Numbered from the stretch's first letter, positions 24,095-37,359 are shown. The stretch: 64,000 nucleotides of DNA from Holacanthus passer (GCA_025331565.1 JAFREQ010000066.1:372001-436000), one strand, 5' to 3'. Made by a program: numbers and translations. Notes: generated from the sequence alone by a model not told the origin.

Positions 24095-24260
24095 TAAGAT
24101 AAGATATTCCTTTATTAGTCCCACAATGGGGAAATTTGCAGTAAGAGAAATAGTTGGTAAAGTATAAACAGTGCAAACCAGGCTGGACGGTATTAATACA
24201 TTAACAGAGAATATGAAATATGAGAATATGAATACAATATATACACTGTAGACAGGATGA
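24095..24260 (-). mobile_element. LINE 3' end, antisense
   Basis: The left edge AAGATAAGATATTCC and then CTTTATTAGTCCCACAATGG and GGAAATTTGCAG form the reverse complement of a fish CR1/L2-type LINE 3' terminus. Such elements end in short tandem units, here TCTTA. The same terminus occurs in the opposite orientation at 45064-45105 in this window. The A/T-rich GAATATGAAATATG words to the right fit the 3' UTR. No reverse transcriptase remains, so this is a 5'-truncated dead copy. Confidence 0.65.
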
Positions 24261-24743
24261 AAAGGATCAATTCAGATTAAATAAAAATGATTTGGCTGGT
24301 GATATTCCATATTTGTCTTATTGACAACAAACCCCATGAAACGACCAATGAATTTATTTATTTAATATTTAAGTGTAACTTGTGTATCCAAAGCCTTTAT
24401 AGAGCACATTCCTCTGTGGCCCAAAAACATCAATGAGCCACAGTTACACACTTGATGATCTGTTGTTTCATGATGATGATCTGCACTAAATCCAGTTATT
24501 CAGCCTTTTATATATTTTTAAAACCTGTTTTTAGATTCAGTAGAAACAAACTGGGCTGCAACTTAGAGCCACCGACCGACTGGGGAAGTCAAAGTATGGA
24601 AGTACAGTAAGTGTTTGACTAATGTTTTTATGCAACTTAAGGACAATCGGAAAAATACAGAATATTGCCAGCTTTGTCCTTTTCAGGTTTCCGTCCAATC
24701 CGGTTGCTTGTCAAGTCCAAAGAAATATAACCAGTTTTCTTTT

Positions 24744-24970
24744 AGAGCTGAAAAGATTAGTTGATTAATTAGCTGACAGAAAATTAATCGATTTTAATTG
24801 AACTATTTTGATGATTGATCAATGTTTAATTGAGCAAAATTACCAAACATTCCTAGTTCCAGCTTTTCAAATGTGATGATGCACTGTCTGTCTTTGTCTT
24901 ACGTGACAATAGGCTGAACAACAGGGACGAAAAAAGCTATTTGAAGACTCAATCTGGGAGAAAAACTGTT
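24744..24970 (+). mobile_element. dispersed repeat of the TTAATCGATTAATCG type
   Basis: AGAGCTGAAAAGATTAGTTG is followed by ATTAATTAGCTGACAGAAAA and TTAATCGATTTTAATTG. This order matches a very common percomorph dispersed repeat whose ends are AT-rich inverted repeats on TTAATCGATTAA. Later words such as TTCCAGCTTTTCAAATGTGA and ATTTGAAGACTCAATCTGGG agree with its interior. The distal inverted end is missing or decayed. The assignment to a non-autonomous DNA transposon is from memory. Confidence 0.6.
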
Positions 24971-25139
24971 TTCATTTTTGTGCTGAAAATCAGAAAGCTC
25001 TCTAATTCGCAGATACTGTGAAGATACAAAATAGTCATGCGAACAATGACGGACCGGCATGTTTTGTAGAAAATACCAGCAGGTGAAACAGATGACTTTG
25101 ACGCTGAACACAACAGCCTGCACAGTTATTTGTTTCATA

Positions 25140-25515
25140 TTGTTGTAAGTCAGGATGTCAAGCAGGAGCCTCCCCTTATTTTGCCGTCCTCCACGGACAG
25201 CGAGGGGACCCGCCACACTTATTAGAGTGTGGAAGCGTTGTCAAATTGCTTTTAAGAGCCTATGGATGCCTGAACTATTGCTCTCCAACCTTCCCCAGAT
25301 TATTCAATCTCACAGTCCTATTGCCGGCTCAAGATAAGATGGAGAATCCATGCAGTGGAGGCTTATCTGAACTTAGCACACACTCTCAGGAGTATAGGAT
25401 TTCACTACAAATTCCTCCTGCGCTCTTCAGGTATGACCCAATTAATGTAAGAGTTTGCCGCCTTTTCCTTTCACCCCCTGCCACATCAATAAGCGATAAG
25501 GACTTTGAATAAAGG
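25140..25515. promoter_or_regulatory. possible conserved non-coding element
   Basis: Repeat-free block containing ACACTTATTAGAGTGT (imperfect palindrome), CAAGATAAGATGG (GATA-type) and CCCAATTAATG (homeodomain-type). Two overlapping plus-strand frames are open here, but they overlap each other in different phases and neither is protein-like. Confidence 0.2.
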
Positions 25516-26188
25516 CAGTGGAGGAACTCTTCACACAAAATCAGTATGACTGTTTTTTCATAGTGTTTTATACTATTATTCAGGTATTTCTGTGTTTCAG
25601 TTGTACAGCTGGTTTGGAAATGGTTTTGATTTAAATAGCTGGATTCCTTTTTTGGTTAACATCACATCAGTGTTACAGAAACAGGACTGGGCTCCGACAG
25701 CTGCTCCTGTTTCAGTTTAATATAACACTTCGATTCACTAAAATCCCATTCTAACATAAGTCTCATTAAATCTACATTTTTTTAAATTAGCAAATTGCTC
25801 TGTTCAAATCATGGCAGATAATATAAGGTGGACATATACGCTAACGCCGTAGGTAACTTTTCTTAAAGCCAAGTTAAAACTTTACCATTGGCTGACTAAT
25901 GTGCTCTCAGCGTGCTGGTGCCAGTATTTGGCCGAAGATCATTTGTTAGCCAGCTCTGGAGCCCACACAGTACATTCACATGGCTGACATTATCGGCCAC
26001 ATTAAGATTATCACAGATGCATGTTTATCTCATACACTAAACCAGTATGTCGGCTGTGAAGCATCAAGAAATTTCAGTTGAAAAGTGGTGACAGTAAAAA
26101 TATTTCACCATCACATACTTTGTCCAGAGATTACTGACGTTGTAAGTTTATTTTGAATATTGAATTAAAAATGTCTTTAACAAGCAAC
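25516..26188. other. unique non-coding DNA
   Basis: No gene or recognised repeat. Confidence 0.5.
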
Positions 26189-26471
26189 TTTAAAGGAGAA
26201 TTTAGTGGTTTCTAGCAGTGAAATTGCAACCGACCGAATGTTCCTCCCCTCACCCCTCTGAAGGAATATCTTATCTTTGCAAGCAAGCAGGGGAACCTAC
26301 GGTGGCCTTCAGGTGAGGTAAAAACATGAAAGGCCCCCTCTAGAGCCAGTGTGGTTTGCTCATTCTGGGCTACTGTAGAAACATGTCTGTGCACCATGTG
26401 GATATACAGAAATCTAAAATAAATAGAGTTTCATATTCCATGTTTGCCAATAGATCACACCGGTCCTTTAA
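26189..26471. mobile_element. short inverted-repeat element
   Basis: The element begins TTAAAGGA and ends TCCTTTAA, an 8-base perfect terminal inverted repeat. Inside, CTCTAGAGCCAGTGTGGTTT and CTGGGCTACTGTAGAAACAT are words I associate with an abundant percomorph dispersed repeat that usually ends in CTAAATCCTACACACTGGAC-like sequence and CTTTAA. The right end retains the CCAATAGATCACAC part. It is non-coding and non-autonomous, about 283 bases long. Confidence 0.6.
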
Positions 26472-27734
26472 GGGATCCTTATCGACCAGTACTTGTATAC
26501 ATGACTGTTTGTGTTGTGTTTTGTAAGCTATCAATATATCGGCATCAGCTTGTGTTTTTACAGTCCAGCAACTTCTCCAGAGTGGTGACTCATCTCTTGT
26601 GAAACAATCTGGCTCATTGATGTACATCGCAGAAGTCAGATTCTCCCAGTTAAGCTTTCATGCATATCATTTGAGCAAAGGGAGCTTATTAACTTAATGG
26701 GATTTGGAGAAGTAGCTTGTAAAACTAACATGCAAAAGTCAGTAGAGTAGTTTTATTTCAGTGTGACACATAAATATTTAATCGACATTTCATCTCTCGT
26801 GTTTCTTACTCTCAGGTGTGTCCACAGGTTATGGACATTAATTAGGCTACTAATCAAATGTTCGGCCCTTCTCGACCAGCACAGTGATCTCAGCTCAGTT
26901 CACTCTTTAAATTTTGGATATTTTTAACTTTACTATCTTTCAAATGATGCTCTAAGACCTTCAGAGTGAGTTTGATTCAGTAATTGCATTAAATTTAGAT
27001 TTGATAAAATGTGATTCAAAACCCAACCCTACACAGGTAGTATCTGGATCTAGGTCATCATTTCATATATTCAAAATAGCCTTTTCATCGTATTCCACAT
27101 AACTGCCCTCCATGATTAACTTTGGTAGGTGCTTGTATCTGATTGGCCCTGGAGGAGTCTGCATCATTAATGACTGTGGTACAATTGTTAAACATTGTCT
27201 TACTAGATAATGCTGCTCTACACTTTGCCCACAATTTACTGTATATCCACTTGCTCAGAAGATCTAAGTCAATTGTTTTCTCCAATTATGGATTTTTCCC
27301 ATCCTCAGAGACATGTTAAACAAAGTGGTACTAAAGACTTGGCTGGACCATCTTGGATGTTTTTCTGCACACTGTGATCATTATTGACATTAGTGCTAAT
27401 CTGGGGGCAAATGCCGGAGCAGCTGTCTGGGAAAAAAAAGAGAAAGGATTACTGGCACTAAAAGAGTCCCAGAGCTGAGACAAAAATGCCATGACTGATG
27501 GTCGGAGCCTGAACCAGACCCAACACTCTCTAATTAGCTACAATACATAGTCTTTGGGTCCAAAATTGAAACAATGACAAAAGCTATGTCCTGACAACAA
27601 CATGTGCTTTTTCCGAAACACGCTTTGACAAACTGAAAACCCCCCAAAATTGGACAGACAACAATGATGTTCACTCTCCCTGCTGCTCACCTTAATTAGA
27701 ATCACTGTTAATGAGATGGAGGCCGTTCGCTCTC
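26472..27734. other. unique non-coding DNA
   Basis: No gene or recognised repeat. Short A run near 27431. Confidence 0.5.
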
Positions 27735-27860
27735 GTTCATTCATGCCTTTCTGCCTTACATGCCTGCTCGCATTCAGGGTCATGAGGTCTGGAGCCAGTC
27801 CCACCATGCACTGGGCCGAATCCAGCAAAACACATCGGACAGGTCGTCATCTCAGAATGG
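27735..27860 (-). mobile_element. SINE-tail-like repeat fragment
   Basis: CATTCAGGGTCATGAGGTCT then GGAGCCAGTCCCACC, GGGCCGAATCC and CGGACAGGTCGTCATCTCAG follow the order of a widespread teleost repeat. In that repeat the comparable words are CAGGGTCACGGGG, CTGGAGCC, TGGGCGA and TGGACAGGTCGCCAGTC. The copy appears reversed relative to the tRNA-like head of such elements. It is diverged and non-coding. The open frame over it is an accident of the repeat. Confidence 0.55.
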
Positions 27861-28109
27861 AGAAAATCATTACCCCCACAGAAAGAGTCAAAGCTGAGAA
27901 ATCAAACTTTACCTCTTTACTTTTTTGGACGTCGCTCTTTAAGTGGTTGTGTATCTCTGTGACGCTTTTCTGTGGGTGTCTTTGCACCCGTGGATGGAAG
28001 TTAGCCTAGATGCACCCAGTATCTTGAGTAATAATCAATGCCAAGTAGAGGATAAGTGCACAAAAGAATTAGACAGCAAAAGGAAATGAACCAAATTCAA
28101 TTTCAGCCC

Positions 28110-28330
28110 GGGCCGCTCGAGCTGTCTGCCACATAAAGCCAAGACTTATTATGAGATGGGCACCAATGTCATTATTATTCAGACCTGATGAGGCGCCCTC
28201 TATTTAATGGAACCTTTCAATTTAGTTCACCTAACAACAATCCTTGCATTATGAAGCTGGTTTGCCCGAGTATTTTGATCACCCGCTTTTGGAAACGAGT
28301 GGCACTTGCATAAATTGAGAATTCAGTGAT
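28110..28330. promoter_or_regulatory. possible conserved non-coding element
   Basis: Repeat-free sequence with TCATTATTATTCAGA, TATTTAATGG and TTGCATTATGAAG (POU-like) words. Its texture resembles vertebrate developmental enhancers. Inference only. Confidence 0.2.
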
Positions 28331-31300
28331 CTTGCGGAATGTGTGCAGATGATGGTTATTGATTTATTTAGATAAGAAATATTGCTTATTTCCAAGCCCC
28401 CTATGTGTTACTTGTATGCTAAGGAGCCTGAATAGGTAAAGTGATGAGTCACTTGGCTGCCATAGATTTGGGAAATTGGTTTGTCGTAGTGTAACAAAAG
28501 GCCTGTCTGTGCCACATAATTGCTTTGGACCTGCAACTTTCACTACACACTCACACACATACAACACACAGCCACCAGAAGAAGCGTGTGGCTGAGGCTC
28601 AAGGCCTACACGTGGATGTTTGGGGACTTGAAAGGTGGTGGTACTTCAGAGCTTTTCTGATAAAGCGATGAGAGTGCGCGAGCGGTCTTTTGATAGACCG
28701 AGAATCTTTTTGCAACAGTCCGATAAGATTTCAAACGGCTCGTCAACAAAGCCTCACACAAACACTTCCCATCCGAAAACCACCGATTCTAATCAGGTAG
28801 CATCCAATTAGGAACTTGCACTGACTCAACACATCTGGAGAACAGTTGCCAGCAGTTAACTGTGTGTGTGTGGAGGGTTGGATAATGTAGATTGCTTCTT
28901 ATCGTGGATCATTTTCTCTCTACATATACGCTGACATAAAAGAAAACAGCAAAGGGCTTATCAGCTCGCAGAATTATGGTATATTCCCGGTTGTGCAGTC
29001 ATGTAAATCTTTCCCTGGTCATAAAATACTGTATGAGCCTTCATCAAGTTCTCAGGAAGTCCAACAGCTCAGTAAGTCAGTAACATAGACCTGACACTTA
29101 GCTGCTATACTTGTAATAGTTTCCTTTCAGGCAGCAGACTCAATTCACATGCATCATTTTTTTTTTCTCTCTGTTCTGCTTCACAGCATTTCAATAAAGC
29201 CTCTGAAGGAATTCTGCTCCCAGCTCTTGTTCTATGAACACCAATATTCCTTGGGGTAATAATGTCGTTGTTGTGTTTTTTATTGGTTCAGGAGCATTTA
29301 CCCTTCCAGATCCAGCTTACAGACTTGCTTAAACAATGTCTGAAAAGCAGAAATTGAAATCGTGCATTTTTTTGCAGTTTAAGATAATTCAATTGTAATT
29401 TGATTGCAAACCCATCTGAACCTACATTATATATCATAAATTGATTGATCATTGAGCTTTTATGCGCCCTGTGTCCTAGAATATATAAATGATGAGTTTG
29501 CAGGGAGGAAAGGAGGGAGGCAGAAATGCCACTCAAATTACTTTAATGAACACGTCTCAGAGTGTTTATATTTATTTATTAACATTTAACTAGAACACAG
29601 TCTTTTCCTCATGTTAACCAAAGAGCTTTCGGTGCCTGAACTTAACCACATGCTGAGCTCAAGATGTAAACCTTAGTCTCTGGTATCAAATTTCTGCATT
29701 TTAAATATCCACCATTCAACCTTACTCCCTCTTACAATGAACTGAATCTGGTAGAAAATGTAGCACTTGGTTATGTGAAAAACAAAGTTGTCACTCTCAC
29801 AAAAGACATTAAAAGATATCAAGAGTAAATAAAAACCAATTTATAAAAGCCTTAAATATTTTCTCTTGCCAGCTGTCCGCAGTAATGTTGGTTGTATGTC
29901 CTTTAATCTGATTTGTGTAAAATTAAAATGCCTTTATTTTACGTGACAATATGTATTTACTGAAGAATGTGTCAATAATAGTAATAAGTAATTGTAGTCC
30001 ATATCCTCCCTGCTAGTTTTCCATTCATACTATGGATCGTGAAACAAGCATCAAATTGCGTTCTCTGTGATATTGAAAATCTTAAACATATATCCCTTGA
30101 CGCAAATACAAAAACTGAAAACATTCTGAATAAAGGGAAAAATGAATTCACCAAATATTTCATTTCGGGCTATATTTGTTTTCACGCAGGTTCTGCTGTG
30201 TTATGTTGATATCAGAAGACAAACGTGTTCACTTAGTCTGAACTGAGTAATCCTTTACATTAATGAGTAGTGAGCAGAACTGTGAGGACTTAATTAAGTG
30301 TCCAAGCCCTTGGCTGTTCAGGGGTAGAGTGTCAAGCCCCTTTATTCACTTATGCGCTCCGGATCCTTAATGCGCAATGTCATGTCAAGAACCCCCCGAA
30401 AAGAAGCGCTGCCAGAGGAACTTCCCAGAGGGACAAGACACTTTAACTGAGCTCCATGTCTGTCTGCAGACCAGTCGTGACGAGGCCTGCCCCCCCCTCT
30501 CCACCCCTTTCCGTGCTGCAACAATGAGACGAGCAAATTGGAAGTCACAGTCCTGAGTTCAACATTTGACAGGCGCAAGAGGTCAGGACTCGGCTCAAGG
30601 CACTTGTTTACAGTAAGAGAGGAAACCAATTCAGCCTGTGTTACACTCTGACCATACTGGTAAATAGCCTCTGGTTCTGGTTGACCTTTCTTTAACTTAA
30701 GTAAATGCATTATGGATTTATTTGTGGAGTAATTTATTCACCTTTTTGGGCATTAGATTATTCTTAAAAATTAATCATTGTGTGAGCTATTGCAGCAGTG
30801 ATCACTGACCTCCAGTTTGGTAATTTACTGTTTGCTGATTTTCAGTAAATGCAGTCTGGGTTGTTATATAAAATAGAAATTTCTTTTCCTGGCTACTTCA
30901 TGCAGTTAGTTATGTTGGTTGCGCTTTGCTTTGGGCTGCTAATAATCCATGAAATTTTAGGGCAAAAAAACCCCCACAAATACAATATTTCGGAGAAGCA
31001 CGATGTGAGTTGCAACACATCGACAACCAACTTCCCTGCATGCAGTTGGACTCAGTCACAAGTTTAGTTTCTAGAGTAGCCCTGTAGTACTGAAAGCAAG
31101 AAGTTGCAATAATCACATGTTCAATTTCTTCCTTAATTTTGCCTCGTAATCCCACAGCATTTTTCTTCATTAAATATGTTCTTTATCTGAGAACAGCAGC
31201 CAGAGCTGCCGCTTTTAAACAAAGCTGCAGTCAGTAATTCACATTAATATTCATAGCAATTAAATCCTCAAAACCCTCACGCCATCAAAATTAGGAGATG

Positions 31301-31898
31301 ATTTAAATGAAAATAGAAATTACCACCAGGTCTCCTGTAATATATACTGTGCTGTGGTATAATTGTTTAGACTATAACGTTTACTGTGTAGCATTGAAAC
31401 TGAATCAATCAGTAAATCAGCACAAATTTTGTAGGGCAATTTTGATATAAAAAATTGATCATTTGAGTTATTTAAAAGAGAAATGGCAACAATTTTTTTG
31501 CCTTTTGCAGATGCTTTTCTCTGATTCATACCACTGGGAACTTCACTACCTGTGGGTGACATCACTTTGATTATAATTAACTGCTCCATTGACATTTCAG
31601 GTAAAGCACAGTCGCACATGAGTCATTCTGCACAAGCTGGACATCTCATGAATCAAGGGAAATAAGATAGCTGAGTAATAGTTTCAACAACTTGAAAATA
31701 CATTCAATTTTAGCTCCATGATGCTTTATAAAAATATATAAATATAAAAAAAAATACATTGAGGAAAGAACATCAATGGATGTCAGCCAAAGTACCCAGT
31801 CTGGAGGCAGACTCGTTTTTCATTAAGATTAACTGTGTAGCGGGGGCGGCCTATCTTTCTATGCCTCCAGCTGACACTTGTCCCCCTCCTACAGCAGT
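28331..31898. other. non-coding DNA
   Basis: No gene or recognised repeat. A short TG run lies near 28861 and a T run near 29159. 31200-31270 carries AATTCACATTAATATTCATA, an AT-rich homeodomain-like cluster. Minus-strand frames at 30342-30710 and 31320-31619 have no recognisable domain. Confidence 0.45.
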
Positions 31899-31964
31899 GG
31901 TGTGCGTGTGTGTGTGTGTATGTTTCTGACAGCGTGCATGTGTGCACCCTTGTGTGTGTGTGTG
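31899..31964. repeat. two interrupted (TG)n tracts
   Basis: TG-rich runs at about 31899-31922 and 31951-31964 are separated by TTTCTGACAGCGTGCATG-type sequence. This is a typical interrupted dinucleotide repeat. Confidence 0.85.
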
Positions 31965-32360
31965 TTCCAGTGCTATCAAACAATGAGAGTGTTATCAGAC
32001 ATTGCCAAAGGCATATGAACGAATCAGAGGGGAATACAGACCCAAAATCAGCGCGTTCCCAAGGGAACAAAGAGTGACTTCTGTGAGCCAAAATATGAGG
32101 AAGGAATCCTGTTCTCTTGACCTGTTTTCACAAATGCAATGCTATTGTTTCTGATACAGTAAATCTTGTGTTATATCTGCAGAGAAACGCTGTCATGTAA
32201 AAGTTAAAACTACTTAACAAATTTGAAAACAAGACAACGACCTTATGGCTGCTGACATTTAATGAAATGAGCTCTTTGTTCCACCTGTAGTAAAGTGAAA
32301 GGATGGCTGCTAATTTCATACAGTATCCTCTGTAAGACGTTTTCCCACGTGCGTTGCAAC

Positions 32361-32480
32361 TTAAAGCTGCATTATACAATTTCCGACCACTGTAAAACCC
32401 CAAACACAGGCCTGATAAACTTTCGTGTTAAGTTATTCTAGCTACCATCTGCCGCAGACACTGAGCAATATGAGCGACCC
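32361..32480 (+). mobile_element. possible left end of a dispersed repeat
   Basis: TTAAAGCTGCATTATACAAT resembles the TTAAAGCTGCACTAATTAA end of the element at 54521-54852 and other fish elements that start TTAAAGCTGCA. The continuation CCCCAAACACAGGCCTGATA is also familiar. No matching right end was found, so the extent is a guess. Confidence 0.35.
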
Positions 32481-32699
32481 AGAATCTAACTTTTTTCTGT
32501 TTTAAATCATCACAGCTTTTTCCTTTGGTTCTCTGTCATTTCATGCTGGGCAGGCAGAGTACACTTGGCTTGTTTGAGCTTGTTTCTAAAGGAAAGGATT
32601 TTATATTTTCGGGGGGTGGTGAGACTCAGCAGCACAGTCTATCAGGGATTTCACACCAGCCTCAAACGTGAAGCCGTCTGCCTGTAACCCAGCCGTGAT

Positions 32700-33195
32700 T
32701 TCTGGTTCCAACCTATCTTTTGAGAGCCAAATTACAAAAAGTTGCTCTGCTTTCTTCAGCTCAGGACTATCTCAGAAATTAAGTCATTTTTATCTCGAAT
32801 GGACCTCAAAAAGATCATTCATGCTTTTATTACATCACGCCTAGATTACTGCCATGCCCTTTATTCTGGTGTCAGAAAGCCATCTCTCGCCTCCAACTTG
32901 TTCAAAATGCAGAAAGGCTTTTAGTCAACTCCAAAAAACCAGAACACATTGCTGCCATTCTTGCCTCTCTTCACTGGTTACGTTTTTTTTTTTTTTGAAG
33001 CAGGGTCTTCTATAAAAGCCTTCTGATAGTAAACATTTGAATTATTTTGTTTTATTTCTTCTTTATTCCATCTTATGTGCACATGTCCCTATTCCACTTG
33101 TTTTCGCCTTTTTGACAGTTATTATTATACATAATATTTTGTGAAGCACTTTGTAACTGTGTTTTGAAAGGTGCCACATAAATAAGAATATTACT
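32700..33195 (+). pseudogene. L2-type LINE reverse transcriptase remnant
   Basis: This is the 3' end of a dead non-LTR retrotransposon. Translation gives the C-terminal reverse transcriptase landmarks of fish L2-type LINEs in order. First come FLQLRTISEIKSFLS and KIIHAFITSRLDYCHALYSG. After a frameshift near 32893-32905 come QLVQNAERLL and PEHIAAILASLHWLRF. A T run at about 32983-32997 interrupts the frame again. At 33131-33190 the 3' UTR signature is present: GTGAAGCACTTTGTAACTGT and TTTTGAAAGGTGCCACATAA. The catalytic core upstream is absent, so the copy is 5'-truncated as usual for LINEs. It is not expressed as an enzyme. Confidence 0.85.
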
Positions 33196-36010
33196 AAAAT
33201 CATTATTAAAAGTGAAAGTTTGACGCTGTGCAGAGCCGAGGGCATTATTTCCAATGCAGAGAGCAGCAACCGCTATGCTACTCTATATTTATACCAGGAT
33301 GTGTGGCCAAGTTTTACTAAATTGAACTTTGACCCCCCTCGATACAAACCACCTCCACAATGTGTGTACAGTATGTAACTCTACTCTCCGATCACAGCAT
33401 GACCTGAGTGAAAAATCTGAAGCCTGGCAGAACATGTTAGACAGGACAAGGTTAGAAAATATAGATAGAGTTGCTTCTTTGAATTCTAATTAGTGATACG
33501 TATTAAACTTATTTATGCAGCACTTTTCCAAAAAAAGATCATGCCCTGCTCTTCATTCTGCACTCAAATCGAGCTAAAAGCTGCGTAGAGCTGCATCTCA
33601 GTGGCCTCAGAATAATACTGACCATGCATGCTTAATATTATTCAATATAAAATGTAAATTTCTTATTGCTTAATGGAGCTTTAAATCATGGATCCAGCAT
33701 GTTCAGTAACAGTAAAAAAAAAAAGCAGTTCAAATCAGACACACTTCTCTTCCTTATTTGATCGGTTTTCTTTGCCTTTCCATCCATCTGCGTCGCCGTC
33801 GTGTGTGTGTAGTGTTTCACAAACTGTGTTTACCATAAGCTGAATATGGATAAAGTGTCGACAATCCAAGCTGTTGTCGCTGCGTCGTCTCTTCTTCGTT
33901 CCCTTCATCCCAACAGCAACAGGTGCCCTATAAGCCTCTAAATGTTAATCTGCTGTTACTTGTTGCAACTTCAGATCAGGAGCAGCCAATCAGTTTCAAT
34001 AATGACTTGCAAACAGTCTATGAATACATGTACAGGCCAATCACAACACAATGCATTTGTATTTCATGAAGAGTTGGACAAATGGCTTTAAAAACAACCC
34101 AGTAAACGGCTGCAGTTTTACATGAATTAACTATAAAAACTACACAACAAATATACTTGTAACAAATAATTCACTATAACTGAGTGTAATCAGTCCTTGT
34201 GAAACAGCATCCTGCTTAGTAGGCCTTATTTATATAAAGGTAATAAGACATTTTAAGAACTAGCTGCACTGAAGAAGTGAGGATGACGACAAAAGCAAGA
34301 AGCTTGAACCCAATAATCGTCACAATAACATAATAACTGACATCACCTATAAAACATTAGAGATGTTTGTCTTTCCAGTGAACTCATCATGTGACTCATC
34401 TCCACTGTATGAAATAAGTCTAAATGGGATTACTGTGGATGAATGCAAGTCACACACGAATGTTAAACATAGCTCTTGCGCGCTATAGGCACATGCAATT
34501 ATAACATGGCTGAGCTACTATGGAGCATTGTTTATCAGCTGACCTAGAAGCGCAGTGTGTCTACATCAAATGAGCAGTTGTTTTGATCGTTCTGAGCTCC
34601 TAAATAATGTGAATGCATTTGCTCTCGGGAAAAAGGAGCCCTATTGTTTCTCACAGTATGATGCAGACATAAGCTACAATAATAAAGGAGGATAAAAAAA
34701 AAACAGTAGCATATGCAGAAGGCACCCAGATGGCTGTTGCACATAAATATTATTTTGTTAGATGTGATTGTGAAGTGATTCAAACCACGATGTAACTGAT
34801 ATAGTATTATTTCTTAAAGCAAGGCTATGTGATTAAAAAAATATTTGGACCGATCTTATCTTGCTGAATGTTTTTCTAAATATCATGTTTTGCACAACTC
34901 TGCTATGCATTAATTTCAAAATGATGCATTCATTTTGCGTTTAAGATTTACAGTGTGCTCAAAGCTTATACAGAAATAAGTGACTTTTAAGGTTTAAAGA
35001 TGTTCAGGTGTGAAAGTTGTGGATAAGCGTAAAGAGGATTTGACACTGTTGGTCTAGTTTTGTTTTTCTTTTTGTCAGCTAAACTTCATCATACTTCAAA
35101 TATACTGAAAGTAAAGTCAATTATAAAGAATATAATAAGTTGACACACAGATATTGAAGCAAGTTGACCGTGAGCGTTTGTGGATATGTTTAATACAAGC
35201 AGTTTGTTGTATACTTATAATCCAGTGTGTAACATTGCTTTGGACGACCAAAGTGCAGAAAACACCACAAACGTCATTTCAGACTTCCAAAACTTTATGT
35301 AAACATCTGAAGCCGACACAAAACAACAAAAAAAAATCAGTTCCAAAATGGTCAGAGGAAGCTGATCAGACAGACAAACAGACATTTGCAACTAAATGAA
35401 ATAGTAATTAAAGTAATGAGACAGACCTGACTGCAGTGAAGGTAGCTTCCTGTTGGCATCTTCAAGACTTGGCAACCAGGATTTGGCACAACAAGGTAAA
35501 CACAATGAGTTTATCAGGTGAGGCAGGTGATGAGTTATTCAGTCAAGACAAAAAATTGGCCATCAGCTCTCACCAGTGAGATTCTAACCTGCTGGAATAA
35601 ATGTCGGCACCAGAGACAACTCCAGTATTGTGACAGTTTTGTGTTTCCCTAAAATGTTTTGTGCTAATGAAGAATAGTTGAATATGAAGTTTAATTTATG
35701 GGATGAGGATTGTTGTATGAGTTCCTTTACAACTTGGGACATGTCTTTGCTATTTACAGTTTACAGAGGGTTTGTTTTCATTTTCAGGATTTCCCTAAAG
35801 GGAGTTTCAATTGATGGAGCAAAGAAATTGCAGAAGTTCAGCACATTGTTAAAAGGAGTGTTTTCCTCACAACCACAGTCATTAAAGGTCTGAGAGCTGT
35901 TTGCTCACTGCCTGTCTACAGACTGAGCTCCAACTCAAACACTCTCCAACTACACAATGGCCACTTCTATTGGGAGGATATCCCAATTATTTTAAAAGAG
36001 TCTGTCTGAC
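33196..36010. other. non-coding DNA
   Basis: No gene recognised. 33570-33680 has words such as GAGCTGCATCTCAGTGGCCTC and a closing ATGGAGCTTTAAAT that could be part of another worn repeat. A9 to A11 runs occur near 33715 and 34696. Confidence 0.45.
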
Positions 36011-36029
36011 AAAAAAAAAAAAAAAAAAA
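36011..36029. repeat. A19 homopolymer
   Basis: Nineteen uninterrupted A. No retroposed gene body precedes it. Confidence 0.9.
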
Positions 36030-37359
36030 TCCTGCAAGAATTACATTTCCTCAAACTTCACTCAACTTCTCTATTTCCCTTTGATACGTATCTGCTCTTA
36101 TTGTGAACCTTTGATAGAAGTGGTATTTTTGACAGGAATAATATTAGGAAGATGACTGTAGTTCCTGGAAATTAAACATTTTGTGTCTGGTTTTACGGCG
36201 ACTTTGCATAATGTGTAAGCCTACAAAGACCTGACCTACATTTGAACGTCAAAGAAGAGAAATTAGACGTCTACGTGCAGTCTCAAAATTTCAGACAATT
36301 GTTTTCCTTTCTGTTCATTTAAGAAAAAGGATTCGTTTTCTTTGAAGTGACTTCAGGAAATATCCCACAGATGGTTGCTTATGCAGTTGTTTAGAGAAGA
36401 TTGCACCTTTTGGTGTTGATTGTCACACTTTTTTTCTTGTGACCATATGCTGAACATTAGCACAAAACCAGACAGATTTTTTCTTGTTTTTTTTTTTTAC
36501 CAGCTTAATCAGACATCTCTTCTATTTCTGCATGACTGCATTTAGATGCTTTAAAGCAGTTCTTTTATTTTGTGCCATTATCAGTTTGCATACTGTAGGT
36601 GTCACTGTGATCTATTCTCAACAAGCCACTCTGTAGTTTGGGCAAAATTAAACTCACACCACATATCTTCCTTTAGTAAAAGCACTCCAGCTTAATAAAT
36701 ACTAATGTTCTCCTAGAAATAATTAAGATAAATGTTTACTACCAGATGCTTTTATGCACTCAGAGTTGGATGCCTGTGCACGATTGTATGCACACTGTTA
36801 AAAGATGTCACTCAGCAAACAAAGTTATGGTTCCTTGCGTCCCAGCAGAAACACTGTGGCCTCTCTTCTCCCATCAGCTTTTATTGTTCTGAAGCCACAA
36901 ATCACTGAGCAGCCACCGTCTAACAGAGAGGACGGCTCCTGCTGTATTGATTCAGAGAAGTTTCTAAGATGTCCGGCTTTGCTTTCAGCTATTTAAAACC
37001 TCATGTGTGCTAAATCTCCCTTTTAATTACGAGCGTGGATTGCTGGAAAGAGCCGGCAAAAGAGTGTCCGGTGTTCTGAAAGATGACAAGAAAGCTTTGG
37101 TTTTATTTCATGAAAAGCCTCTTTTAACAAGCCGCGGTACCACTTCCTGGAGCAAAGAATAAATGTCTCCATTTGCAACATTTTCGAGGCTTAGTGGAAG
37201 CTGAAAGTTGTGCCAGGATAACACAAAGACCACTGTTTGAAAAGGAAGCAGAAGTTTGGAGGCAGAGAAAGACGAGCAGACGCCCTGTTTCGCCACCTCA
37301 TTGCTGTGAAAGACGTGTACAGTATTTAGTTAAGTGTTAACAACAGATTCTCGGCTTGT
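36030..37359. other. unique non-coding DNA
   Basis: No gene or recognised repeat. T run near 36487. Confidence 0.5.
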
